In this document: piece by piece, positions 25,202 through 34,515 of the stretch
Position numbering within the stretch: the stretch's first letter is position 1
How the letters are laid out: every line of letters begins with the position of its first letter
NCBI RefSeq assembly: GCF_016811075.1
Contig: NZ_JAFBGL010000001.1
Coordinates: 558,001 to 622,000 of the forward strand
Direction of reading: 5' to 3'
Source: Oceaniferula flava
GTDB lineage: Bacteria; Verrucomicrobiota; Verrucomicrobiia; Verrucomicrobiales; Akkermansiaceae
Length of the DNA stretch: 64,000 nt
Position numbers and translations under genes: made by a program
Notes under the pieces: generated by a model
What the model was told of the DNA's origin: nothing
What the model saw: the letters and a program-made list of their open reading frames with translations, nothing else
The model's database searches: none

Positions 25202-26613
25202 AGCTTGCCTCCTCCATGCTCAGCCTGCTGATGGTAGCCACATCTCTGTTGGCTGAAGAAGGTGAGCCGCGCTTGGATGATCCGGTTGCACCGAAGGCGA
25301 TTCCTGTGGAGCCTGAAGCTCCGCTTGGACTTCAGGACCTGACCCCTGATATCGATGCCCAGCCAGGTGTGACCCACTTCGGCAAGATCTCGGTGGTGGG
25401 TAGTCGTCAGGTGATTCGTGGTGGCATTGCATCGATCGCTGAGAACCTGCGCGTGCAGCTCAACAGCCTGACCGGTGATAATGATCGCAAACTCCAGATC
25501 CCCATCATCATCCGCCTCTACGGTAAGGAAGGGGACAAGGAGAGAAAGGAAAACTTGGTAAGCGAAATCGTCGATATCCAAGGTCAATATCAGCTGCGCT
25601 TACACATCCACCTGGCCAAGGGCGTGGATAACCGTCGACTGCGTTACCACCTGATGGAGCTGCTGCTCTACGAGCGAGGACTGGGCGCGGGCCAAAATGT
25701 GGAGGACGACGAGCGGGTGCTGGTCAAACCTTGGCTCATCGTCGGCATGCTGGAGGCTCTCGATATCAAAGCCGGCACCGCGGAGAAGAAAATCTACCAG
25801 GCTGACCTGCCGTATTTCAAAATCCTACCGCTCGACCAAGTATTCGCAGCGAGCGAGGCAGAGTGGCAGGCCATGCAGGGGCGCAAACCCTTGGCCTTCC
25901 GTGCCATCTCAGGAGCCATGGTCAATGCTCTGCTACGTCAGCCAGACGGCCGTAGCAGCATCTCTAACTACCTCGCCGATGTCGCCACATTCAAGGGCGA
26001 GATGGAGAACCTGATGCGCAAGCATTTCCCCGGCATGAACAAGTCCCAAAATAGCTTGGAAAAATGGGTGGACCTCGAGATGGCCGAGCTCGGCACGGCG
26101 CACATGACCGATGTCTACTCCATCGTGGATACTGATCGACGGCTGGAAAGCATCCTCGTGCTGCGCTACCAAGACCCCGAGCGGGGAGCTGTTTCCGTAG
26201 GGATCGATGGCTATCAGGAAGTGCTCAAGCTGGAGCCCGCCGAGCGCTTCAATGCCGTCGCCGGAGCTCGGGCGGAGTTAGAGCGGTTGAGCTATCGGTG
26301 TTTCCCCACCTATCGACCGTTGTTAGGCGAGTATGCCGAGATTCTGCGTGAGCTCGCCGAAGGTGAGGATAAGGAGATCAGCACGCGACTGAAAAACCTC
26401 AGCGATGTGCGCATGAAGTTCCAAGCGGCGGGCAAGCGGGTGCGCGATTATCTCGACTGGTTCTACATAACGCAATCGCACGATGTCAGTGGCGCCTTCA
26501 AGGAATACCGTGAGCTTAGCGATGCATTGAAGCGTGAGGCCATGCGTCCCAGCAGCCAGGATTCCACAGAACAGTATCTGGATCAGGTGCAGAAAATTTT
26601 TGGTGGCGAGTAG
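25198..26613 (+). CDS. Secreted protein of unknown function
   Basis: The 471-residue protein has signal peptide MKLASSMLSLLMVATSLLAE. A Pro/Glu-rich linker (about 20-65) leads to an alpha/beta region and a largely helical C-terminal half with charged repeats (for example E-L-E-R-L-S-Y-R-C-F). The block I-I-I-R-L-Y-G-K-E-G-D-K lies near 100-115. I recognise no family; length and helical content would fit a periplasmic scaffolding protein. It forms a two-gene unit with the membrane protein before it, and both look like lineage-specific envelope proteins. Confidence 0.75.
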   Translation: MKLASSMLSLLMVATSLLAEEGEPRLDDPVAPKAIPVEPEAPLGLQDLTPDIDAQPGVTHFGKISVVGSRQVIRGGIASIAENLRVQLNSLTGDNDRKLQIPIIIRLYGKEGDKERKENLVSEIVDIQGQYQLRLHIHLAKGVDNRRLRYHLMELLLYERGLGAGQNVEDDERVLVKPWLIVGMLEALDIKAGTAEKKIYQADLPYFKILPLDQVFAASEAEWQAMQGRKPLAFRAISGAMVNALLRQPDGRSSISNYLADVATFKGEMENLMRKHFPGMNKSQNSLEKWVDLEMAELGTAHMTDVYSIVDTDRRLESILVLRYQDPERGAVSVGIDGYQEVLKLEPAERFNAVAGARAELERLSYRCFPTYRPLLGEYAEILRELAEGEDKEISTRLKNLSDVRMKFQAAGKRVRDYLDWFYITQSHDVSGAFKEYRELSDALKREAMRPSSQDSTEQYLDQVQKIFGGE

Positions 26614-26702
26614 TCGGTTCTCCTCCATTTGGAGGGTAGACGCGATGACGCGCTTCGTGAAAGGATCGTCGAGTGGGCAAGGTAGATTGCCTGATAGACA
26701 TC

Positions 26703-29189
26703 ATGATGATCCTCAAAAAAATAAGCTTCACATTGGGCTGCGCTCTGGTGGCGCACTCGCTAGCGCATGCGGACGCGCGTTTTGAGCTGCACTATGACCG
26801 CCCTGCGAACGACGAGGCTCCACCTAATCGGGCCATGGGGAAATCGACTCAGAAATCCGGGTTCATCCAGACGGCGTTGCCCTTGGGGAATGGTCGCTTG
26901 GGCGCGATGTTTTCTGGCGGCATTTCCAAGGAACACTTGATGACTAATGACATCACTTTGTGGATGAATGCCAAGCGCGGCCAAGATGCCGGCGAGCAAT
27001 CATCCTCTCGCAAGGTCACTCCGGAGCAGCTTGATCAGGTGCGTGAGGTTTATCGCAAGGGGAACACAGGCACCGGTCCGGAGAGCATGGAGACGATGTC
27101 GACCAAGTATCTCAGCACCCAAGAAAAGTTAGGAAATTACGCGCCGTTCACCGATGTTTGGATCGATACCGGGCATGATCCCAAGCAGGTGACCGATTAC
27201 CGTCGGGCACTCGATATCCGAAGCGGAGTGGGATTGGTTTCCTACGAGCTCAACGGTGGCCAGTTCACGCGCGAAATTTTCTGCAGCTACCCGCACGATG
27301 TGATGGTCACGCGGCTACGTGCGAAGGAGTCGACCCTGAACCTGACGGTGAGCACAAAAACCAAGCACAAGGGGGCGAAAGTTTCTGCCGAGGGAAATCG
27401 GATCACCTTGCTCGGCGAGGCGGCGATGATTCAAGACAACGTCGAGTTCATGCAACTCATCCACATCGAGGCCGTCGATGGTGAGCTCGCGGCGCAGCCT
27501 GATGGATCGGTCAAGATCAGTGGAGCCACGGATGTGCGAATCTATCTGGCGGGGTATAACGATTACTTGCCGAAGTATCCCAGCTTCAAAGGCAGAGACC
27601 ACCGAGGAGATACGCTCAGCACCCTGAATGCCGCTGTGAAACTCGGCTACGAGGTGCTCAAGGAGGCCCATGTGGCGGATGTCGCCAGCCTGATGGATCG
27701 CTGCCGTTTGGAGCTCGATTTCACAGCGTCCGGAGTCCCCACCAATCAACTGGCCAAGCAGGAGAGCCGGGAGCTGGAGAACCTTTATTTCCATTACTCA
27801 CGCTACCTGCAGATCAGCTGCTCGCGGGGAGCTCCGGTGCCTTCCAACCTGCAAGGACTGTGGAACGATCGGCTGAAGCCGGTTTGGAACTGCGATTACC
27901 ACACCGATATCAACCTCGCGATGAACTACTGGATGGTGGAAACGGCGAACCTGCCAGAATCCTTCAGCCCTTATGTGGAATACATGAAGGTGATCGCCGA
28001 GTCGGGGGCCCACAGCGCCCGCCGGACCTTCAATGTGAACAAGGGCTGGAGCATGGGGCTGAATGGCAACGTCTTTGGATTCACGGCCCAGAATGAACAC
28101 GGACGCCGCACCCAGCAGGCGGGACACTGGCTGTCACAGCATCTTTTTGAACACTACGCATTCGGTCGCGACCCGCAATACCTCGAGCAGGTGTATCCCA
28201 TCATGAAAGGCGCGGCGGAGTTCTTTGTGGAGCACCTCGCGCCATGGAAGGATGGCAGCTTGGTGGTGTATCCGACTTGGTCGCCAGAAAATAACTACCA
28301 CCGACAGAAACTCAACAAGCAGGCATACGGCGCGTCATGGGATCAGCAATTGGTGCTCAATCTGTTCACCGACTGCATTGAGGCGTCCTACATTCTCGAG
28401 CGCGATACTGAGTTCCGCCAGACTTTGCAAAAGATGATCCCACGACTCTGTCCGCAGAAAATTGGCAAACACGGCCAGCTGCAAGAGTGGCCCGAGGATT
28501 GGGATGACCCCAAGAATACCCACCGTCATATTTCGCACCTCATCGCCCTGCACCCGGGTCGAGATATCTCACCCTTGACCACTCCTGAACTCTATCAGGC
28601 GGCGCTGGTCACGATGAAACATCGCGGGGATCAATCGACGGGATGGAGCACCGGCTGGAAGACCAACTTCTGGGCTCGACTGCACAATGGCGACCGGGCG
28701 CATAAGATTTACAAGTTTCTAACGTCCAAGAGATCTTATCCCAACCTTTTCGATTTCCACCCGCCGTTCCAGATCGATGGCAACTTCGGCGGTGGTGCCG
28801 GCGTCTGCGAAATGCTACTGCAAAGTCACCTGCGCAGTGTGAATGATGAGGCCACAAGCATCGAAGAAGCTGCCTTTGTCGCTTACCAGCCGGATGCCAA
28901 TCATCCGCAGCACTTTGTCCCCGTCGTGCCGGATGACAAGCTGGTCGAGGCTCCCTACATCCTGCACCTGCTACCGGCCTTGCCCACCGCGTGGTCGAAA
29001 GGAAACGTCCGAGGCCTCCGCGCTCGCGGCGGTCTGGAAGTGGATATCGATTGGGCCGAGAACCGCCTGCAAAAAGCCACCATCCGCGCCACCTGCGACA
29101 CCCGCTTCCGTCTCTATCACGATGGATCATTCAGCGAGGTGATGACCTTGAAAAAAGGGGAGTCGACCCGGTGGCCAGCCAAAGACTAA
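26703..29189 (+). CDS. GH95 alpha-L-fucosidase
   Basis: The start at 26703 gives MMILKKISFTLGCALVAHS, a signal peptide; the frame is open further upstream to 26673. The 828-residue protein has the N-terminal beta domain block A-L-P-L-G-N-G-R-L-G-A-M. The (alpha/alpha)6 barrel carries N-L-Q-G-L-W-N, D-I-N-L-A-M-N-Y-W with Asp402 and Asn404, S-P-E-N with Glu529, and I-D-G-N-F-G-G with Asp692. These map to the catalytic set Asn, Asn, Glu, Asp of GH95 (1,2-alpha-L-fucosidases), except that the first Asn is Asp here. It would release terminal fucose (or galactose-configured) residues by inversion. It lies between unknown genes and two sulfatases. Confidence 0.9.
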   Translation: MMILKKISFTLGCALVAHSLAHADARFELHYDRPANDEAPPNRAMGKSTQKSGFIQTALPLGNGRLGAMFSGGISKEHLMTNDITLWMNAKRGQDAGEQSSSRKVTPEQLDQVREVYRKGNTGTGPESMETMSTKYLSTQEKLGNYAPFTDVWIDTGHDPKQVTDYRRALDIRSGVGLVSYELNGGQFTREIFCSYPHDVMVTRLRAKESTLNLTVSTKTKHKGAKVSAEGNRITLLGEAAMIQDNVEFMQLIHIEAVDGELAAQPDGSVKISGATDVRIYLAGYNDYLPKYPSFKGRDHRGDTLSTLNAAVKLGYEVLKEAHVADVASLMDRCRLELDFTASGVPTNQLAKQESRELENLYFHYSRYLQISCSRGAPVPSNLQGLWNDRLKPVWNCDYHTDINLAMNYWMVETANLPESFSPYVEYMKVIAESGAHSARRTFNVNKGWSMGLNGNVFGFTAQNEHGRRTQQAGHWLSQHLFEHYAFGRDPQYLEQVYPIMKGAAEFFVEHLAPWKDGSLVVYPTWSPENNYHRQKLNKQAYGASWDQQLVLNLFTDCIEASYILERDTEFRQTLQKMIPRLCPQKIGKHGQLQEWPEDWDDPKNTHRHISHLIALHPGRDISPLTTPELYQAALVTMKHRGDQSTGWSTGWKTNFWARLHNGDRAHKIYKFLTSKRSYPNLFDFHPPFQIDGNFGGGAGVCEMLLQSHLRSVNDEATSIEEAAFVAYQPDANHPQHFVPVVPDDKLVEAPYILHLLPALPTAWSKGNVRGLRARGGLEVDIDWAENRLQKATIRATCDTRFRLYHDGSFSEVMTLKKGESTRWPAKD

Positions 29190-29201
29190 ACTGATATCCT
29201 C

Positions 29202-30710
29202 ATGATTCATTCCATTCGCTCACGCCTGAATACCTGCCTGTTTGCTCTGCTGGGCTTGACTGCAGTCGCCAGTGCCAAGCCGCCTAACATCGTGTTCATC
29301 CTTGCCGATGACCTCGGCTGGCAGGATGTGGGATTCATGGGCAGTGAGTATTTCGAAACCCCGACCTTGGATGCGCTGGCGAAAGAGAGTGTGGTTTTTG
29401 AAAATGCCTTCATGTATCCCACCTGTTCGCCGTCACGTGCGGCGATTCTGACCGGTCAGCAGTCGTTCCGCACCGGCTGCTACACGGTGCCTGTGTTAGA
29501 GCGGGGCAAGGCGAAGGATAATATCTTTTCCAAGTGGACGGTCGGCACCGATCACCCGGTCTACGCCGAGCCGTTGAACCGGGCGGGGTATCAATTGATC
29601 CACTTGGGCAAGTGGCACATCGTCGGCCCACACCCGGACAAGGAGCAAAGTGACCCACTCCCGAAAAAACTTGGCCAACCGAAGAATGGCGACATGAGCT
29701 GGCTGCCGGCGCATCGCTCGCCCGAGCTGCAAAAGTATTACCCCACCGGGCGCGGCTTCCATGAAAACGTCGGCGGCAGCTGGTGGGGCGATCCCTCACG
29801 CGGCTATACGAAAGGTTACAAGGCTCCCGGTGGTGGCTATGTCGCGCCGTTTAAGAACCCGTTTATCGAAGAGAAACCTGACGACCAGTGGCTCACCGAT
29901 CGCCTCACCGATGACGCCATCGATTTCATCAAACGTCACCGGGACGGTCCGTTTTTTGTCAACCTGCACTACTACGCGCCGCACCGGCCGTCAGTTCCTC
30001 GCAGCGAGGAATTACTCGCCCATTTCATGCAGAAGAAAGGCGATCCGAACACCGGCCAGGGGATGGGGCCAGCGAAGAAGAAACAGGAAATCGCCGCCTA
30101 CGCAACGATGGTGAAATCCATCGACGACAATGTGCGTCGCCTCCTCGACTTCCTCGACCGCTCAGGTCTCCGTGAAAACACCGTGGTCGTCTTCACCTCC
30201 GACAACGGCTTCAATGGCTTGCAAAGCGCCAGCAAGAACCTCCGGGGAGCCAAGGGCAATGTCTACGATGGTGGCCTGCGTGTCCCGGCTCTGATTCACT
30301 GGCCCAAGGTGGTCACTCCCGGCCGCAAGCAGACACCGGTTCATGGGCTCGACCTCTTTCCCACCTTCCTCGAACTCGCGGGCGTCGACGACTACACGGG
30401 CACCCTCGACGGAGAGAGTTTGTTACCGATCGCCAAAGGCGGAACTCTCGAAGAACGCCCGCTTTTCTGGCACATCGCCAGCGCCTACAAGGACCCGCCG
30501 TGCTCGATCATCCGCAAAGGAAAGTGGAAGCTCATCCAGTTTCTGAAAGATGGTAAAACCGAGCTCTACAACACGGAGAAAGACCTGAAGGAAAGTCGGA
30601 ATCTACTCCAAAGTCACCCGGAAGTTGCCCAGCGTCTGAAGGCTGAACTCATCGCCTGGAGGAAGCAACACGACGTTCCTCTGCCACCTAGTTCGACGCT
30701 TAAAAATTAA
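29202..30710 (+). CDS. Secreted sulfatase (type I)
   Basis: The 502-residue protein has a signal peptide ending near A-V-A-S-A. It shows N-I-V-F-I-L-A-D-D-L-G-W-Q-D (Asp36/37), the formylglycine motif C-S-P-S-R at Cys75, L-G-K-W-H-I near 145, and F-T-S-D-N-G-F. The start is 12 nt after the fucosidase stop, so translation is coupled or the genes are co-transcribed. This sulfatase probably acts on the same fucosylated polymer. A Gly/Pro-rich loop near 185-215 is longer than in its neighbours. Confidence 0.94.
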   Translation: MIHSIRSRLNTCLFALLGLTAVASAKPPNIVFILADDLGWQDVGFMGSEYFETPTLDALAKESVVFENAFMYPTCSPSRAAILTGQQSFRTGCYTVPVLERGKAKDNIFSKWTVGTDHPVYAEPLNRAGYQLIHLGKWHIVGPHPDKEQSDPLPKKLGQPKNGDMSWLPAHRSPELQKYYPTGRGFHENVGGSWWGDPSRGYTKGYKAPGGGYVAPFKNPFIEEKPDDQWLTDRLTDDAIDFIKRHRDGPFFVNLHYYAPHRPSVPRSEELLAHFMQKKGDPNTGQGMGPAKKKQEIAAYATMVKSIDDNVRRLLDFLDRSGLRENTVVVFTSDNGFNGLQSASKNLRGAKGNVYDGGLRVPALIHWPKVVTPGRKQTPVHGLDLFPTFLELAGVDDYTGTLDGESLLPIAKGGTLEERPLFWHIASAYKDPPCSIIRKGKWKLIQFLKDGKTELYNTEKDLKESRNLLQSHPEVAQRLKAELIAWRKQHDVPLPPSSTLKN

Positions 30711-30731
30711 AGTCACCACCCCAATCTAACA

Positions 30732-32126
30732 ATGAAGTTCGTTCTCCCTCGTCCTGCCATTTTCTTCCTCGCCCTCATCTCGATATCGACTCCCTTCACA
30801 CTGGCCGAGACGGCGAAACCTAACATCGTTTTCATCATGGCGGATGACTTGGGTCCCGGCTGGGTGGATTTCGATGGTAGTGATCCAAAAATCAACACGC
30901 CGAACCTACAACGCTTAGCCAAGACGGGGGTGGTTTTCACTCGGGCTTATGCTGCCGCGACCGTTTGCTCACCCACACGTGCGGCCTGCATCACAGGCAT
31001 GTCACCCGCGCAGATTGGGTTGACGACGCATATCCCGGGAAAAGCTGGAAATGAACGACGTGCTCCGAAAGGTGGCCCGCGCGATGCAGATTCTCTCAAG
31101 CACCTGCCGCTCGATCTCCCCAGCTATGCCCGCGAGCTGAAAAAGTTACATTATGTGACGGGTTTCATTGGCAAGTGGCACCTGGCAGGCGAGGGATCAA
31201 TCGCCACCAAGGACGGAGTGGTGAACAGCGACTGGCACCCGGAACACTATGGCTTTGAAAGCAATATCGGAGGCTGTGCCTACGGACAACCAAAGTCCTG
31301 GTTCTCTCCATTCAAGAATGCCACGATCGAAAATGGAGCAAAAGGGGAGTATCTTACCAATCACCTGGGCGATGCCGCAGCCTCGTTCATTCAGGCAAAC
31401 CACGAACAACCATTCCATCTCACACTCTGGCCCTATTCGGTGCACACGCCCATCAAGGGCCCTAAAGATCTGGTGAAAAAAAATGGCGGGAATAATTACC
31501 TGGCCATGCTCGAGAGCCTCGACAATGCCGTGGGCAAGGTGATCGCGGCTCTGGAGAAAACGAACACACTGGAGAATACGATGATCGTTTTTTACTCCGA
31601 CAACGGCGGCCACAAACCCACCCAGTGGCTCGCTGATAAAAAAGGATCATTGTTAGAAGGTGGTGTGCGAGTTCCCATGGTGGTCAGCTGGCCGGGTGTC
31701 ACCAAGGGAGGAACGACCTGTGACGTGCCTGTGACGAGCATGGACTTCTTTCCGACCTTTGTGCATGCAGCCGGCGGCTCGACCACTGAGATCACACAGC
31801 TGGAGGGCCTGGACCTGAAGCCTCTGTTGCAAGGTGCGGAGAAATTGGACCGGGACGCTTTGTTCTGGCATTATCCTCACAACCGCCCGGACGTGAAATA
31901 TTACATGGGTAGCACGATTCTTCAGGGCGATTGGAAATTGTATGTCGGTCACGGAGTGAAAGCGGACGCTTTGTTCAATCTCAAAGACGATCCGATGGAG
32001 AAAAACAATCTGCTGAAAAAGCATCCCGAGCTAGCTGGTCAGCTGCGCGGCAAGCTCAATGGATGGCTGACAAAGGTGTCGGCCAAGATGCCGAAACCTG
32101 CGCAGGCTCAACCGCGTAAGAAGTAA
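30732..32126 (+). CDS. Secreted sulfatase (type I)
   Basis: The 464-residue protein has a signal peptide (MKFVLPRPAIFFLALISIST) and P-N-I-V-F-I-M-A-D-D-L-G-P. The formylglycine motif is C-S-P-T-R at Cys79 (Thr instead of Ser at the fourth position is allowed), then G-K-W-H-L and Y-S-D-N-G-G-H. It follows the previous sulfatase by 21 nt and closes the plus-strand glycan transcript. A short palindrome lies after it, between it and the convergent amidase gene. Confidence 0.94.
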   Translation: MKFVLPRPAIFFLALISISTPFTLAETAKPNIVFIMADDLGPGWVDFDGSDPKINTPNLQRLAKTGVVFTRAYAAATVCSPTRAACITGMSPAQIGLTTHIPGKAGNERRAPKGGPRDADSLKHLPLDLPSYARELKKLHYVTGFIGKWHLAGEGSIATKDGVVNSDWHPEHYGFESNIGGCAYGQPKSWFSPFKNATIENGAKGEYLTNHLGDAAASFIQANHEQPFHLTLWPYSVHTPIKGPKDLVKKNGGNNYLAMLESLDNAVGKVIAALEKTNTLENTMIVFYSDNGGHKPTQWLADKKGSLLEGGVRVPMVVSWPGVTKGGTTCDVPVTSMDFFPTFVHAAGGSTTEITQLEGLDLKPLLQGAEKLDRDALFWHYPHNRPDVKYYMGSTILQGDWKLYVGHGVKADALFNLKDDPMEKNNLLKKHPELAGQLRGKLNGWLTKVSAKMPKPAQAQPRKK

Positions 32127-32134
32127 GACGGTCT

Positions 32135-32146
32135 GGTCAATTGACC
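32135..32146. repeat. 12-bp palindrome between convergent genes
   Basis: GGTCAATTGACC is a perfect palindrome located 8 nt after the last sulfatase stop and 38 nt before the convergent amidase stop. It has no loop or T-tract, so it is not a convincing terminator, though flanking GTC/GAC add symmetry. Confidence 0.35.
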
Positions 32147-32183
32147 GACTGTGAGTGAGCCGAGCGGAGATCTCGCGGGAGCT

Positions 32184-33566
32184 CTACTCACGAATGATGC
32201 GGTGGTCGAGGTAGTATGCCTTCAGCGCTTCGACCACTGATTCCGCATACTCACGGAAGATCGACTTCCGCTCGACACCATTGATCATCTTGGTTCCCTC
32301 GTAGTCGCCGAGCTGCACCCGATCGAACACCTCCTGATTATTCATCACATAGGGTTCCAGGAAGATGACCGGGCATTGGTAAAGGCGGTTGGCTAACAGG
32401 TTTCTCGCCCACAGCCCTTCGACACCATTAATTTTAATCTCCACGGCCCGTGAGGACATCGGCTGATAGCGGTATGCGGGAAGCTTGGTGAACTGGGCAA
32501 AGCCTTGCGCGATGTAGGCCCCGACCGGTTTTTCTTCGTCATGCGAGCGAGTGAGGATTTTCACTAACATCTCGTAGCGTTCGTCATCGTGCGCTAGCTC
32601 AGAGCTGGTGAGTGCTCCGTGTAGCAGCACATGGTAGTGGTTGTTCTCCGTGAGTGTCGGGTTTGTGGGATCGGCCCAGGACTCGGCATTGTAGTGCAGG
32701 GCGAGCACGATGTCGGGACGGAAAGCGAGGTTCACCCGCCGCGCACGCTCGCGAATTTCGCCGGTGCGATAGAACAGCTTCTCTTGCAGGCTTTGGATTT
32801 TTTCTTCGTCAAGGATGCCGAGTGAGCGGGCTTTGGCCACGGCCTCATCCCGATAGTCGGCGGGGCGAAGTTGGCTGACCGGTTTGTTGTCCTTGCGAAT
32901 CAGATAGACTTTCGCCCCCAGCGCGCGGAGCTGGCGTTTGATGATTTTGGCCGTCTGCAAGGTCATGTTTCCTTCCATCACCGGTGGCTGGTCGCCAATT
33001 TGGAACCAACGTTCTTCTATCTTGGCGAAGGCTCCTCCGATGTGGCCGGGGTCGATGGCAATGTGCACGCCTGCCAGTGGTTTGTCCTTGGTGCCTGGGG
33101 GAAGGTCTCCCGCAGCATTCCAGTTTCGGTCAGGTGATGCGGCACTCAGTTCGTAGGAGAAATCCAGTCGGTAGGTGGCATTGGGCACCCGGGTATCGGT
33201 GCGGATGATTGCGTGATCCGGATGGATGGTGATGTAGCGCTTCCAGGAGTCGTCCACAGTATAGACCTTGGTGAGCAGGTATTCGAAGTCGTCGCGGGTG
33301 ATCGTTTCCTGCCAGATGTCGAGCGAGTTCCAGTCGGGCCGCACACCGAGATCCGCCAGGGTGTTATCGTGACTGGGTGGCAGTGGGGGATCGCCGTCGT
33401 CGGGAGCGTCCGGTAGTTCTTCCAGGGCGTCGGCCAGCTCGGCTTCCGGCACGGGGCTGGGGGCCGGGCTGTGGTGGAGCATGGTGAGGATGTAAGTCCC
33501 CGCTGCCACGAGCAAGAGGCTGAGAACGACAACTAAGGGGCTGAGATGCGATGATTTTTGAGACAT
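32184..33566 (-). CDS. N-acetylmuramoyl-L-alanine amidase (Amidase_3)
   Basis: The 460-residue protein has an N-terminal membrane anchor or signal (L-V-V-V-L-S-L-L-L-V-A-A-G-T-Y-I-L) and a Pro/Glu/Asp-rich linker. The zinc amidase blocks are H-I-A-I-D-P-G-H-I-G-G (His near 160), M-E-G-N-M-T-L (Glu near 190) and L-A-L-H-Y-N-A-E (His near 290). It cleaves the amide between N-acetylmuramic acid and L-alanine in peptidoglycan at septation or remodelling. The 460 length exceeds the classical 200-residue catalytic core; the extra 140-residue N-terminal domain is not assigned. It runs toward the sulfatase operon. Confidence 0.88.
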   Translation of the reverse strand: MSQKSSHLSPLVVVLSLLLVAAGTYILTMLHHSPAPSPVPEAELADALEELPDAPDDGDPPLPPSHDNTLADLGVRPDWNSLDIWQETITRDDFEYLLTKVYTVDDSWKRYITIHPDHAIIRTDTRVPNATYRLDFSYELSAASPDRNWNAAGDLPPGTKDKPLAGVHIAIDPGHIGGAFAKIEERWFQIGDQPPVMEGNMTLQTAKIIKRQLRALGAKVYLIRKDNKPVSQLRPADYRDEAVAKARSLGILDEEKIQSLQEKLFYRTGEIRERARRVNLAFRPDIVLALHYNAESWADPTNPTLTENNHYHVLLHGALTSSELAHDDERYEMLVKILTRSHDEEKPVGAYIAQGFAQFTKLPAYRYQPMSSRAVEIKINGVEGLWARNLLANRLYQCPVIFLEPYVMNNQEVFDRVQLGDYEGTKMINGVERKSIFREYAESVVEALKAYYLDHRIIRE

Positions 33567-33623
33567 CAGAGGTGAGTAGTGATAAGTATTGGCGGGCGGC
33601 TCTGGCTGTGATTCACTTGCGCC

Positions 33624-34424
33624 GTGATTCGTATACTTTTTCTAGGAGATATCGTAGGTGAGCCGGGACGCAAGGCTGTAATTGGTCGTGTGCCATCATT
33701 GAAACGTGAGCGGGAGATTGATTTTATCATCGCAAATGGTGAAAATTCCGCCGCAGGACGCGGGATTACACCGAAAATTTCGATCGATCTGTTGCGCTGC
33801 GGCATCGCCGTGCTGACCTCCGGCGATCATATCTGGGACCAGAAGGAAATCGTGGATTACCTTCCGAACGAACCCCGCTTGCTGCGGCCGATCAACTACG
33901 AAGATGGCACGCCGGGCAATGGCAGCGTCGTCTTGGAAACCGCGAAAGGAAAAGTGGCTGTGATGAATGGCCAGGGACGCACCTTCATGAATCCTCCCTT
34001 GGAAAACCCATTCACCACCATGGAGGCCGAGGCCGACCGACTGCGTGAGGAGGAAGGCGTGAAGGTTATCTTTGTCGATTTCCATGCCGAGACCACGAGT
34101 GAATCGATCGCCATGGGGTGGCATCTCGATGGCAAAGTTTCCGCCGTCGCCGGCACTCACACCCACGTGCAAACGGCGGATGAGAAGATTCTCCCCAAAG
34201 GCACCGCGCACCTGACCGATGCCGGTATGTGCGGGCCCGATGTTTCTGTGTTAGGCCGAAATGTGGAGTCGGTGGTGTGGCGGTTCAAAACCGGCATGCC
34301 CACACGTTTCCCTGTGGCCAAAGGGCAGGTGCGTCTCTGCGGTGTCATCGTTGATGTCGATGAGGAAACCGGCAAGACCATCGCGGTGGAGCGCTACAAC
34401 GAGCTCTTGCCGCTTGGCTCCTAA
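33624..34424 (+). CDS. YmdB-family metallophosphoesterase
   Basis: The 266-residue protein starts at a GTG and reads MIRILFLGDIVGEPGRKAV, the family N-terminus with the metal Asp. It continues N-G-E-N-S-A-A-G-R-G-I, a metal-ligand loop S-G-D-H-I-W-D-Q and G-T-H-T-H-V-Q-T-A-D. YmdB-type proteins hydrolyse 2',3'-cyclic nucleotides. The usual G-N-H metal loop is G-D-H here, confirmed by the codon GAT. It is divergent from the amidase gene with 57 nt between, so promoters overlap. Confidence 0.88.
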   Translation: MIRILFLGDIVGEPGRKAVIGRVPSLKREREIDFIIANGENSAAGRGITPKISIDLLRCGIAVLTSGDHIWDQKEIVDYLPNEPRLLRPINYEDGTPGNGSVVLETAKGKVAVMNGQGRTFMNPPLENPFTTMEAEADRLREEEGVKVIFVDFHAETTSESIAMGWHLDGKVSAVAGTHTHVQTADEKILPKGTAHLTDAGMCGPDVSVLGRNVESVVWRFKTGMPTRFPVAKGQVRLCGVIVDVDEETGKTIAVERYNELLPLGS

Positions 34425-34515
34425 TCGGCGCGGCTCATCCGGGGCCTCGGCCCATCGATTTCCCCAGCCCCATCTTTGCGCTGGTCAAATGCAGCTGCCT
34501 CGCTATTTCTAACGC

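Noticed and set aside
32135-32146. Palindrome after the last sulfatase as a bidirectional terminator
   Set aside because: It has no loop and no T-tract on either strand, so it is listed only as a repeat.
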